Assembly (NCBI GenBank): GCA_944323435.1
Contig: CALUSN010000007.1
Span: 1-32,623, forward strand
Reading direction: 5' to 3'
Source of the DNA: Candidatus Gastranaerophilales bacterium
GTDB lineage: Bacteria; Cyanobacteriota; Vampirovibrionia; Gastranaerophilales; Gastranaerophilaceae
Length of the DNA stretch: 32,623 nt
Made by a program: the position numbers and the translations under genes. Of this stretch, positions 15,608 to 23,491 are shown piece after piece (positions within the stretch are counted from its first letter, which is position 1; the number at the start of each line of letters is the position of its first letter). The notes beneath the pieces are model-generated. The model was given only the letters and a program-made list of their open reading frames with translations, did not search any database and had not been told where the DNA came from.

Positions 15608-16747
15608 TTATACAGTTCCTGACATTTCACCATCCGTAACATCAATAGTTTTTTGTGCTTTTTCAAGATAATCTATTGTAAATTTTGTATTTTTATCATT
15701 TACATAATCTTTCAGGTAGAAACTTTTTGACGCATTAGCAATGTTGTTTAAATCTCTGTATGAGCACCCGCGTTTTTCCATTAATGCTGCAAAATCTTCT
15801 AATTTTTCCTTATTTTTTTCAATAAACTCTTTGCCTTCGCCCATAGCCAATAAGTGCTCTTTTAAAGCTTCATTCAAGCATCTTTTATCCGGATAAGAGA
15901 CTTCCATAATGTTTTTAAAACGGCTCATGGCAGCTCCGTCAAGCCCACGGTTTTTGGGAGAAATATTAGTCGTCCCGATAATTGTTACATTCGGAGCATT
16001 ATGGGCAACCTCATCCAGATAATTCAAAAATACAGAGCGCTCTTCTACTTTAAACGCCGAATGACCGCCGTCACCTCTTGAAACACGCTCTACCGGAAGC
16101 ACCATTGAATCAATTTCATTTAAAACAACTACATACTTTTTGTTTTTATCTTTCTGTGCTGTTGATATTATGTTTTCAAAGCTTTTTTTAATATTATCCA
16201 AATGTTCTCCAGCCCATACAGAATTTAAATCTGAATACTTAACTTCCTTATATTCTGCATCAAGAGTCTTTGCATAAACCTTTGCGAAAAAAGATTTGCC
16301 TGAGCCCGGAGCACCGTAGAGTAAAAGCCTTTTGGCGTCATTGGGGTTTCCTGCATGTGCCAAATCTTCAGGTTTGGCTTTTGCAAACTCAACCTGCTGC
16401 TGCAAAAAATCTTTTAACTTGCTATTTATACTGTTACAATTTTGCAGGATTGGAATATCGGTATCATTCTTTAATGATTTAAATCCGCTTATCTCCTCTA
16501 GCTTTCCTTTTGGAACTCTTGCACTCTTTTTATTATGGGCATATAAAAAAGCTAAAGTCCCTGCCGTAAGTAACAGAGACAATCCGCTTAATAGTATTTG
16601 ATTTTGTTTTTCATTCTTCTCTTTAGATTCCAAATACAGCAGTAAGTCTGATTTTTCTGCCGGCAGGGAATTCTTAGTGTGTGCAGCCGTATTTTTGAAT
16701 GTAATATTGGAATTTCTGTAAACTGCCGGTAAAATAGGTTGAATCAT
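15608..16747 (-). CDS. Membrane-anchored AAA+ ATPase with Asn in Walker B
   Basis: The 379-residue protein starts MIQPILPAVYRNSNITFKN, the short lineage motif, followed by a charged linker and one membrane segment at about 50-70. The AAA+ domain runs from about 85 to 340. Walker A is GAPGSGKS (145-152). Walker B reads VVVLNEID (206-213), with Asn210 where most AAA+ proteins have Asp, while the catalytic Glu211 is kept. Sensor 1 is IIGTTN (256-261), and RF at 276-277 is the likely arginine finger. The overall pattern is like FtsH or other classical AAA modules, but no peptidase domain follows; the protein ends after the lid helices. Start ATG 16747 follows GGAGG. Substrate and partner are unknown; a membrane-tethered remodelling role is inferred. 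Confidence 0.85.
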   Translation of the reverse strand: MIQPILPAVYRNSNITFKNTAAHTKNSLPAEKSDLLLYLESKEKNEKQNQILLSGLSLLLTAGTLAFLYAHNKKSARVPKGKLEEISGFKSLKNDTDIPILQNCNSINSKLKDFLQQQVEFAKAKPEDLAHAGNPNDAKRLLLYGAPGSGKSFFAKVYAKTLDAEYKEVKYSDLNSVWAGEHLDNIKKSFENIISTAQKDKNKKYVVVLNEIDSMVLPVERVSRGDGGHSAFKVEERSVFLNYLDEVAHNAPNVTIIGTTNISPKNRGLDGAAMSRFKNIMEVSYPDKRCLNEALKEHLLAMGEGKEFIEKNKEKLEDFAALMEKRGCSYRDLNNIANASKSFYLKDYVNDKNTKFTIDYLEKAQKTIDVTDGEMSGTV

Positions 16748-16777
16748 TATATCCTCCGTTTAGTTGGTTTGATATCG

Positions 16778-16842
16778 CGGCAGATTATTTATCAAAACTA
16801 AATAAGAACACTTTCGTGCTGCTGGAACAAAATAATCTGTCG
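16778..16842 (-). other. Inverted repeat in the leader of the AAA+ gene
   Basis: Thirteen bases at 16778-16790 (CGGCAGATTATTT) pair with 16830-16842 with one G-U-type mismatch, enclosing 39 bases. It lies in the roughly 140-base untranslated leader between the promoter at 16897-16924 and ATG 16747, so it could fold in the mRNA or bind a dimeric regulator. Confidence 0.45.
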
Positions 16843-16896
16843 TTTTATTACAATTAACTCTCAAATTACAAGTCCGATTTTCTCTTACACGATTAT

Positions 16897-16924
16897 CGTA
16901 TAATATGCGGTCAATTTGTGTCAA
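16897..16924 (-). promoter_or_regulatory. Promoter of the AAA+ ATPase gene
   Basis: A perfect TTGACA (16919-16924) is followed after 16 bases by TATACG (16897-16902) on the minus strand. It lies in the gap after the LapA-like gene and implies a leader of about 140 bases. Confidence 0.5.
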
Positions 16925-16967
16925 GAATGTTAAAAATAATTAGTAATAATTGTTTACATTACACCTG

Positions 16968-17261
16968 TCATTTTTTTAAAGCATTTTCCAGTGCCTTTTC
17001 CAAAACTTCGATTTTTGATTCCAAAACTCTTACTCTGGAAGAACTTTCAGAAGATATTACAGATTCTTTTTCCAGTTCTCTTGCATAGGAGTTGATTTTT
17101 TTATTTTTTGAATAAATAAATATATTCATTAAAAATATGCCGGATAGAGCACCGCACAAAAATGCAAAACAAAAAGCCATTTTGCCGGATAAATAAAAAT
17201 AAGAAGCACCTGCCGCTGCTGAAGATAATATTGTCAATAATATGAAGAAAAGCTTTTTCAT
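16968..17261 (-). CDS. Small two-helix membrane protein with coiled-coil tail (LapA-like)
   Basis: The 97-residue protein has two membrane segments, about residues 3-24 and 28-50, joined by a short turn, then a basic stretch (YSKNKKINSY) and a cytoplasmic coiled coil from about 58 to 97 with heptads in VRVLESKIEVLEKALENALKK. This layout resembles the LapA/DUF1049 domain proteins of Gram-negative envelopes, but the sequence match is only by pattern. The start ATG 17261 has AAGGGG upstream. It is separated from the AAA+ gene by that gene's promoter, so it may be its own transcript. Confidence 0.7.
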   Translation of the reverse strand: MKKLFFILLTILSSAAAGASYFYLSGKMAFCFAFLCGALSGIFLMNIFIYSKNKKINSYARELEKESVISSESSSRVRVLESKIEVLEKALENALKK

Positions 17262-17299
17262 TAAATTAAACCCCTTACTTATATTAGATTGTACTATAA

Positions 17300-17328
17300 A
17301 TTATAATTTTATGATAGATTTGTATTAA
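17300..17328 (-). promoter_or_regulatory. Possible promoter of the LapA-like gene
   Basis: On the minus strand TTAATA (17323-17328), 17 bases, perfect TATAAT (17300-17305). The -35 is poor and the region is AT-rich, so this is tentative. Confidence 0.4.
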
Positions 17329-17388
17329 AGTAAATTAGCAAATTTTCTATTTTCAAGTTTTAATAAGGTATGTAAATCAGGAGGTTAT

Positions 17389-17652
17389 ATGAAAATACTA
17401 ACTCTCAATTTTAGCACTTCGCATTTTAAATTTTCTGCAAATACACTGGCACAGGAAGAGCGCGCAATAGAAAATCAAAAACGCGACTTAGATAATGAAA
17501 CCAGTAAGATTAAAGATGAAAAAAGAGAACTCAATAATGAACTCAACAGAATTAGAAATCAGGTTAGAGAGCTTGATATTGATTTACAAGATATCAAAAA
17601 TCAAAAAAGAGAACTTGATAATGAATTAAATAAAATTAAACGTAGAATGTAA
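17389..17652 (+). CDS. 87-residue coiled-coil protein of 14-residue repeats
   Basis: The ATG at 17389 has an ideal AGGAGG site. After a 30-residue start with the lineage-type motif (LNFSTSHFKFSAN), residues 31-87 are four consecutive 14-residue units of the form K/V-R-E-L-x-x-E-L-x-x-I-K-x-x (KRDLDNETSKIKDE, KRELNNELNRIRNQ, VRELDIDLQDIKNQ, KRELDNELNKIKRR). Two heptads per unit make a continuous, highly charged coiled coil that probably dimerises or trimerises. No membrane segment or cysteine. It is a lone plus-strand gene among minus-strand ones, and its stop codon directly abuts the stop codon of nadC with no base between. No family or function is recognised. Confidence 0.75.
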   Translation: MKILTLNFSTSHFKFSANTLAQEERAIENQKRDLDNETSKIKDEKRELNNELNRIRNQVRELDIDLQDIKNQKRELDNELNKIKRRM

Positions 17653-18483
17653 TTACATATCAAGACCTAAATCCATAGTAGGAGCCTTTGCAACTATTGC
17701 ACTTGAAGATATAATATCAACACCTGTTGCCGCAATATCGTGTATTGTTTCTATTTTTACATTTCCGCTTGCTTCTACAACGGCTCTGCCGGCTATTAAT
17801 TTAACACCTTCCCGCATTGTTTCTAAATCCATGTTATCAAGCATTATAATATCAACTCCGCAAGATACAGCTTCTTTAACCTGTTCTAAACTATCGCACT
17901 CCACTTCTATTTTATGCGCATGTGATATATTTTGTTTTAATTTGTTTACGGCAGATGTTAATGAACCTGCAAATTTTATATGATTATCTTTAATCATTGC
18001 ACAATCTGAAAGATTATATCTGTGCAAGCTGCCGCCTCCTGTTTTTACCGCATATTTTTCAAAAGCTCTGAAGCCAGGAGTTGTTTTTCTTGTATCAACA
18101 ATTTTGGCCTTATAATCTCCGATTGCTTTTTGATATTTATTTGTTTCTGTAGCTATACCGCTCATTCTTTGAATGTAATTTAGTGCAGTTCTTTCACCCA
18201 TTAAAATGTATCTGGCAGAACCTTTTATTTCAGCTATCTTATCTCCTTTTTTTATATGATCACCATCATTATAATAAAATTTTATCTCTATTTTTGGAGA
18301 AAGTATTTTAAATACAGTTTCAAAAACATCCTTTCCGCAAAATATACCATCTTCTCTTGTATTTAATGTACAACATAGTACATCAGACTCACCTGTTAAA
18401 TAATCTGTAGTTATATCTCCGAAGCCGATGTCCTCATTCAAAGCATTTTTTACATGTTCTTCTATAAAAAATCTATTCAACAT
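17653..18483 (-). CDS. nadC: Nicotinate-nucleotide pyrophosphorylase (quinolinate phosphoribosyltransferase)
   Basis: NadC converts quinolinate and PRPP to nicotinate mononucleotide, CO2 and diphosphate in NAD synthesis. The 276-residue length is normal. Motifs: NEDIGFGDITTDYL (16-29), GERTALNYIQRMSGIAT, DTRKTTPGFR (130-139), KTGGGSLHRYNLSD (147-160), KDNHIK, and near the end VEASGNV and VDIISSSA. I place the start at ATG 18483, which fits the family; a longer frame to 18600 only reads through the end of nadB in another frame. It overlaps nadB by 11 bases, so the two are translationally coupled. The quinolinate synthase gene nadA is not in this window. Confidence 0.96.
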   Translation of the reverse strand: MLNRFFIEEHVKNALNEDIGFGDITTDYLTGESDVLCCTLNTREDGIFCGKDVFETVFKILSPKIEIKFYYNDGDHIKKGDKIAEIKGSARYILMGERTALNYIQRMSGIATETNKYQKAIGDYKAKIVDTRKTTPGFRAFEKYAVKTGGGSLHRYNLSDCAMIKDNHIKFAGSLTSAVNKLKQNISHAHKIEVECDSLEQVKEAVSCGVDIIMLDNMDLETMREGVKLIAGRAVVEASGNVKIETIHDIAATGVDIISSSAIVAKAPTMDLGLDM

Positions 18484-20095
18484 ATAAACTTTCCCTTTCA
18501 TGTTTTTTGATAATATTTGAATGTACAGCTTCTGTATTTTTTTGAGGATAATCCGAGCGGCAATGCGCGCCGCGGGATTCTTTTCGCTGCAATGCCGCAT
18601 CTGCGATTATACCGGCTGTTGTAAGCATATTTCTGTATTCATACTCTTCTCTATTCAAACATTTTCTGTTTCGATTAAAATTCTTTTTTAATTTTTCAAT
18701 TTCTGTTTTTGCTTGTTTTAGCGCTGTCTCATTGCGTATAATTCCAACCTTGCTCCACATAAGATTTTTTAGTTCTGATTTTAAAGCCGAAATATCATAA
18801 TCTGTTTCATTTAGCGGGCTGGAGTATAAATCTATAATTCCTCGAATATTTTCATCTATTTTTTTAGGAGTTTTAAGATTTGCAAAAGATAAATAATCTG
18901 CCAGTTCATACGCACTGACTACGCATTCCAGCAAAGAATTACTTGCCAGCCTGTTTGCGCCGTGCAGTCCTGTTGAGGCACATTCTCCTATAGCGTAAAG
19001 TCCTCGTATTGATGTCCGACCTTCAACAGTAGCTCTTATTCCGCCCATACAATAGTGGGCTGCAGGGGCAACCGGAATCGGATTTTTTGAAATATCTATC
19101 CCCTTTTCGCCGCATCTTTTGGAAATAGTCGGAAATCTGTGAAAGAGTTTTATAGAATCAAGCATTGATGCGTTCAGGAAAACATTAAATTTATTTTCGT
19201 GCTGCATTTCTTTGTAAATAGCTCTCGTTACAATATCACGCGGGGCAAGTTCTCTTTTATCGTGATATTTTTTCATAAACTCTTCTCCGTGATTATTGAT
19301 AAGCTTTGCCCCTTCTCCACGTACGGCTTCTGATATAAGAAATCTGTCTTTGCTTTCAGGGCTTAAGGCTAATGCTGTCGGATGAAACTGGATAAACTCC
19401 ATATCCTGAATAATAGCTCCGGCATTATAGGCCAAATCTATACCATCACCGGTAGCCCCTTCAGGATTGGTTGTATATTTGTATAACTGTCCGACCCCTC
19501 CTGTTGCAAGTACTAATGCTGAGGTATACACGATTTCATGCTCACCGGTTAATTCATTGTATAAAATAACACCTTTGCATTCATTATCACTATCAACTAG
19601 AAGTTCAACAGCTATAGCGTTTTCCATAACAAATATATTATCATCACTGCGGACATCATTACAAAGTGCCTGAGTGATTCCTCTGCCTGTTGCGTCACCG
19701 CCGGAATGCAATATTCTCTTTATACTATGAGCTGCTTCCAGTGTAAATAAAAGATTCCCGTCTGAATCGCGATCAAATTCTACTCCGTTATTCATTAAAT
19801 CATTTATTACTTCATCAGAAGCCTGTGATATATATTCAACGGCACTTCTTTCACTTAATCCCGCGCCGGCTTTTAGGGTATCATTTATATGTTTTTCTAC
19901 ACTATCATTCGGATTTTGGTGTAATACACCTACAATACCGCCTTGTGCGTACATTGAATTGCTATTACCCAATTCTGATTTTGTAATTAATAAAAGACTA
20001 TCCGGTAAAGTTATTTGTTCTGAAATTTTTAATGCTGCATAAAGCCCGGCTGCGCCGCTTCCAACAATTACTACCGAGTATTCAGAATATTTCAT
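18473..20095 (-). CDS. nadB: L-aspartate oxidase
   Basis: NadB is a flavoenzyme oxidising L-aspartate to iminoaspartate, the first step of de novo NAD synthesis. The 540-residue product shows the FAD dinucleotide fold VIVGSGAAGLYAAL (9-22), SMYAQGGIVGVL (47-58), EFIQFHPTALAL, EAVRGEGAKLIN, and the C-terminal flavin loop CASTGLHGANRLASNSLLEC. The end SRGAHCRSDYP is typical of the fumarate reductase/NadB C-terminal domain. The start ATG 20095 has GGAG seven bases upstream. It is directly coupled to nadC downstream, and the gap of 75 bases to the upstream TPR gene holds an extended -10 sequence. Confidence 0.97.
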   Translation of the reverse strand: MKYSEYSVVIVGSGAAGLYAALKISEQITLPDSLLLITKSELGNSNSMYAQGGIVGVLHQNPNDSVEKHINDTLKAGAGLSERSAVEYISQASDEVINDLMNNGVEFDRDSDGNLLFTLEAAHSIKRILHSGGDATGRGITQALCNDVRSDDNIFVMENAIAVELLVDSDNECKGVILYNELTGEHEIVYTSALVLATGGVGQLYKYTTNPEGATGDGIDLAYNAGAIIQDMEFIQFHPTALALSPESKDRFLISEAVRGEGAKLINNHGEEFMKKYHDKRELAPRDIVTRAIYKEMQHENKFNVFLNASMLDSIKLFHRFPTISKRCGEKGIDISKNPIPVAPAAHYCMGGIRATVEGRTSIRGLYAIGECASTGLHGANRLASNSLLECVVSAYELADYLSFANLKTPKKIDENIRGIIDLYSSPLNETDYDISALKSELKNLMWSKVGIIRNETALKQAKTEIEKLKKNFNRNRKCLNREEYEYRNMLTTAGIIADAALQRKESRGAHCRSDYPQKNTEAVHSNIIKKHERESLYVE

Positions 20096-20116
20096 GCCTC
20101 CGCTCCAAAATTATCT

Positions 20117-20125
20117 ATAATACCA
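20117..20125 (-). promoter_or_regulatory. Possible extended -10 promoter of nadBC
   Basis: On the minus strand TGGTATTAT, an extended -10 with TATTAT at 20117-20122, lies just upstream of nadB. No good -35 stands 17 bases away, so nadBC may also rely on read-through from the TPR gene. Confidence 0.35.
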
Positions 20126-20170
20126 TTCTAGAACAAACATAGGAACAATGCATAAAATAATTATTAAGAT

Positions 20171-20947
20171 TTATCTGATATTAAGAGTAAGCATTTTTGG
20201 ATGCAATGTATCTTCTATAATAGACGCGTTTAAATCAACTGTCGGAGAATATTGCTTGGCAAGTTTTATATCTGAATCATATCCGGTTAAATCACCCATA
20301 GATTTTTTTAGCAGCGCTCTGTCTACATAAGCCCGCGGCATATTTTTATTCATATCCAGAGCCAAATCCCAGACTCGTAATGCTACATCCGGACGATTTG
20401 CAGATTTATAAACATCGGCAATGCAGGCAAAACCTGCGTATGCAGAATTATCTTTGTTGAGAATATTATTACAATATGACAATGCCTGATTATAATTGCC
20501 ATTAACTTTAAATAGCAGTGCAACTTTCAAACTGTCATTAAAAGTAATTAAATCTGATTTTACAAAATCATTTAAAGCACCTTTATAATCACCCAGAAAA
20601 AGCTTTATTTCTGCTCTGTCTTTATATAAAGTTTTAAGCTCACTCTCCGAAGCGGCTCTTGGCAGAGCTTTTATTGACTTATCCATCTCTGATATCGCGG
20701 TTTTTCTGTTAGGGTACATTTTTGCTAAATATATCGCATTGTTTCTATGAAAGAGATATGCAGTTGCATTACTGTCACCCATCATTTTGGCTATCATAAA
20801 TTTTGTATTATTGCCCCAAAAGCATAATTGAGAAAGTTTATCTCTTGGCGGAACTGCAAAAAATACAACAATAAAAAATACAATAACTATTCCTGTTAAA
20901 AGGCTCTTGTTATCTACACGGTTTCGTTTTTTAAAATCTGTAATCAT
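20171..20947 (-). CDS. TPR-repeat protein with N-terminal membrane anchor
   Basis: The 258-residue protein begins with a basic segment and one membrane helix (LLTGIVIVFFIVVFFAV, about residues 16-32), so its bulk should lie outside the cytoplasm or be membrane-tethered. The rest is helical with tetratricopeptide-type pairs, for example LFLGDYKGALNDFVKSDL, FKVNGNYNQALSYCNNIL and YVDRALLKKSMGDLTGYDSDI. TPR arrays bind proteins; the partner is unknown. The start ATG 20947 follows GAGGAAGA. A TATAAT-like sequence (20965-20970) sits upstream, but a -35 is not convincing. It lies between the HExxH peptidase and nadB in a same-strand run and may be co-transcribed. Confidence 0.75.
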   Translation of the reverse strand: MITDFKKRNRVDNKSLLTGIVIVFFIVVFFAVPPRDKLSQLCFWGNNTKFMIAKMMGDSNATAYLFHRNNAIYLAKMYPNRKTAISEMDKSIKALPRAASESELKTLYKDRAEIKLFLGDYKGALNDFVKSDLITFNDSLKVALLFKVNGNYNQALSYCNNILNKDNSAYAGFACIADVYKSANRPDVALRVWDLALDMNKNMPRAYVDRALLKKSMGDLTGYDSDIKLAKQYSPTVDLNASIIEDTLHPKMLTLNIR

Positions 20948-21002
20948 AGCTCTCTTCTTCCTCTATTATATAGTATATACTACATTGCAAAAAAATAAAG
21001 TG

Positions 21003-21803
21003 TTAGTTAATAAATTGTAATATTTTTTTTATATTGGTTATCTCTTTTATTTTATCATTTTTCAAAATTATATCAAATTTTTTGCATATCATCGGTGCTG
21101 TTTTTCTGGTTAACTCTTCATTTGTAAAAAATAATTCAAAAAATCTTGCCCATAGCTCAGAGTGATTATTATAATACTTATTTAATTTATTTATTTTTGC
21201 ATTTAATCTTGATAATTGCCGCTGTTTAGATTTAAGCAATATATAATCGTACTGTAATTTTGTTAAATCAGGGATGTCTGTCATTAGGCTGTTTACTGAA
21301 TATATTTTGTTGTTAAAAATTATCCTGTCATATTTTAGCAGATATTTTACAGGGCCTGACAATGTTCGTTCTATAGTTTTTAACGGAATGGTCTTTCTAA
21401 AATCCGGTAAAAAGTTTTTTATGGAAGAAGTTAATATTTTAATTTCGTTATTTAATTCGTTTTTTGTGGAATAAAATGCCAAAGCATACTCTTTTGGAAT
21501 TTTTAACACTGTTAATTTCATTAATTCTTCTGTTTCTGCAGCCGTTAAATCTTCAAATACAAAGTTTAATGATTCGAGCTTTTTATCATGACAATAATGG
21601 ATATAATGAGCAAATTCATGTAACAGTACTGATAAAGTTTCATCCCCGGCGGATTTTGCTATATCAATTCTGTAATGCTTGCCGCCCTTCGACAGGAATA
21701 CACCTTTATTCCCCCTTGCCTTATTTTTACCAATATTGATTTCTATTCCCAATGACTCTAAATATTCCGCTAAAGCTATGAGCCCGTTTCTTTTATCATC
21801 CAT
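21003..21803 (-). CDS. HExxH metallopeptidase-like protein
   Basis: The 266-residue protein has a clear zincin motif LLHEFAHYIHY at 60-70 with His62, Glu63 and His66. A second conserved-looking block ELWARFFELFF (216-226) supplies a candidate third zinc ligand, Glu216 or Glu223, in the arrangement of gluzincins related to ImmA/IrrE-type and phage-associated peptidases. No signal peptide or membrane helix is visible, so it should act in the cytoplasm. The N-terminal GNKGVFLSKGGKHYRIDIAK looks like a small beta-sheet preceding the active site. ATG 21803 overlaps the end of cutA by 28 bases, and there is no strong ribosome site, which points to translational coupling. Substrate unknown. Confidence 0.75.
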   Translation of the reverse strand: MDDKRNGLIALAEYLESLGIEINIGKNKARGNKGVFLSKGGKHYRIDIAKSAGDETLSVLLHEFAHYIHYCHDKKLESLNFVFEDLTAAETEELMKLTVLKIPKEYALAFYSTKNELNNEIKILTSSIKNFLPDFRKTIPLKTIERTLSGPVKYLLKYDRIIFNNKIYSVNSLMTDIPDLTKLQYDYILLKSKQRQLSRLNAKINKLNKYYNNHSELWARFFELFFTNEELTRKTAPMICKKFDIILKNDKIKEITNIKKILQFIN

Positions 21804-22093
21804 TTTAAATAATCTTCGCTGCAGTCTACAATTGGTAATGCAATTACTTCCGGCACTGTGTAAGGATGTAAATCCTCTATAACAAGTTTAATTTTTCCAT
21901 AGTTAGCTCGTCTTGTTTTTATCATTAGCAAAATTTCTTTTTCTTCACAAATTTCTCCATCCCAGGAAAAAACAGAATGAACCTTGTCTACCATGCTTAC
22001 GCAGGCTGCTAATTTATGTTTCATTAAAATTTTAGTAATCTTTTTGGCAATATTTTTATCTGGTACAGTGCAGTAAATTACTATTATATCCAT
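21776..22093 (-). CDS. cutA: CutA1 divalent-cation tolerance family protein
   Basis: The 105-residue protein is a normal-length CutA1, a very stable ferredoxin-like trimer found in nearly all lineages. Visible family blocks are VIYCTVPDKNIAKKI, LAACVSMVDKVHSVFSWDGEI, EILLMIKTRR and LHPYTVPEVIALPI. Its role in metal tolerance is debated; signalling and protein-stability roles have been proposed. The start ATG 22093 has AGGAG upstream, and it lies 9 bases after the glcD-like gene. Its 3' end overlaps the HExxH peptidase gene. Confidence 0.95.
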   Translation of the reverse strand: MDIIVIYCTVPDKNIAKKITKILMKHKLAACVSMVDKVHSVFSWDGEICEEKEILLMIKTRRANYGKIKLVIEDLHPYTVPEVIALPIVDCSEDYLKWMIKETGS

Positions 22094-22102
22094 AGCTACT
22101 CC

Positions 22103-23491
22103 TTATATTTTAAATACTTTTCCCGGATTTAATATGTTATTTGGATCAAAAATGCGTTTTATTTTTTTCATATATTCAATAGCTGTATTATCAATAATAT
22201 TACCCAGATAAGAAATTTTTTCAATCCCTACTCCGTGTTCGGCAGAAATAGTACCGCCCAGTGATACTGCCAGATTATAGATTTCTGATTTGGCCTGAAA
22301 GTATCTTTTAAATTCTGTTTCATTATCCAGATTTAATGCTATTTGCGGGTGCAAATTACCATCACCGAGATGCCCTACCATGCAAACCTTTAAATCATAC
22401 TTATCGGAGATCTTTTTACATCCGTTTATCATACTGCTAATAGCTGAACGCGGGACTATTATATCATCAGAAAGAACATCCGGCGCGAGTTTTGCTGTTG
22501 CCGCAAAGCTAGCTCTCCTTGCTGTCCAAACCCTGTCTATTTCGTCTGGTGTGACTGCGGTTATAATATCACCTGCTCCGGCTTCAGTTAAAGCTTCTTT
22601 TACAGTATGTTCCTGATATTGCATTGATGATTCAAAACCATCTATATTAATTAAAAGCATTGCCGCTTTGTCAGTTTTCAAGCCGCAGGGATAAAATTGT
22701 TCTACTGTTTTTATGGAATTGTTATCCATGAAATCAATTGATGATGGAAATATTCTGTTTTTAAAAATATTATTTACCCCTTCCGAAACAGAGTCCAATG
22801 AATCAAAATAACCTATAATTGTTCTCTGCGCTTCGGGTTTTGGTATTAATTTTAGCTCTGCTTCAACTACAACGGCCAGTGTGCCTTCACTGCCTATTAT
22901 CAATTGATTAAGATGATATCCGACAGCATCTTTTATTGTTTTTGCGCCCAACTGAACCAGTGTCCCATCAGCAAGTACTACGGTTAAACTTAAAATATAA
23001 TCTTTTGTTGTACCATACTTAAAACCGCATGCTCCGCCCGATGACTGTGCAATACTTCCGCCTATTGTAGAGACTTTATAATTTGACGGATCCGGCGGGT
23101 AGTAAAGACCTTCACTTTCTGCCAATTCTTTTATATCACCAAGAACAACCCCGGGTTGAACAGTCATTGTCATATCATCGGGATTAAACCTAAGAATTTT
23201 ATTCATTTTTGAAAAATTAAGGACAATTCCGCCTTCCGGACAGGTGCAAGCACCAACCATATTAGTACCTGCCCCGCGGCATATAACAGGAATCTTATTT
23301 GAATTTGCGTAACGTAATATTTTTTGTACGTCTTGTATACTTTCAACAAATACCACTGCATCAGGAATTTTCAGATTCTCTGATATACAGGCAGAATCCT
23401 CCGCATAGCAATATAACTCAGCCGCGTCAGTTAAGACATTTGATTCATTTAAGATATTTTTTAAATTACCTATTTTACTTTTCAACAACAT
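22103..23491 (-). CDS. FAD-linked oxidase, GlcD/D-lactate dehydrogenase family
   Basis: The 462-residue protein is a member of the VAO/GlcD family that oxidises 2-hydroxy acids such as glycolate or D-lactate. The FAD-binding PCMH domain shows RGAGTNMVGACT (72-83), PSNYKVSTIGGSIAQSSGG and GSEGTLAVVVEAEL. The C-terminal domain shows MVGHLGDGNLHP and SAEHGVG with the active-site histidines. FeS-containing GlcF and GlcE partners are not adjacent, so the substrate is uncertain and I give no symbol. ATG 23491 overlaps the last codons of the giant coiled-coil gene by 17 bases with no clear ribosome site, so translation is probably coupled to it. Confidence 0.9.
   Translation of the reverse strand: MLLKSKIGNLKNILNESNVLTDAAELYCYAEDSACISENLKIPDAVVFVESIQDVQKILRYANSNKIPVICRGAGTNMVGACTCPEGGIVLNFSKMNKILRFNPDDMTMTVQPGVVLGDIKELAESEGLYYPPDPSNYKVSTIGGSIAQSSGGACGFKYGTTKDYILSLTVVLADGTLVQLGAKTIKDAVGYHLNQLIIGSEGTLAVVVEAELKLIPKPEAQRTIIGYFDSLDSVSEGVNNIFKNRIFPSSIDFMDNNSIKTVEQFYPCGLKTDKAAMLLINIDGFESSMQYQEHTVKEALTEAGAGDIITAVTPDEIDRVWTARRASFAATAKLAPDVLSDDIIVPRSAISSMINGCKKISDKYDLKVCMVGHLGDGNLHPQIALNLDNETEFKRYFQAKSEIYNLAVSLGGTISAEHGVGIEKISYLGNIIDNTAIEYMKKIKRIFDPNNILNPGKVFKI

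Noticed and set aside
15529-15666. N-terminal extension of the zinc/glycine-zipper protein
   Set aside because: The added 46 residues have no ribosome site and overlap the end of the AAA+ gene; ATG 15528 has GGAGG directly in front.
18484-18600. Longer N-terminus for NadC
   Set aside because: The additional 39 residues come from reading the end of nadB in another frame and do not match the family's start; ATG 18483 does.
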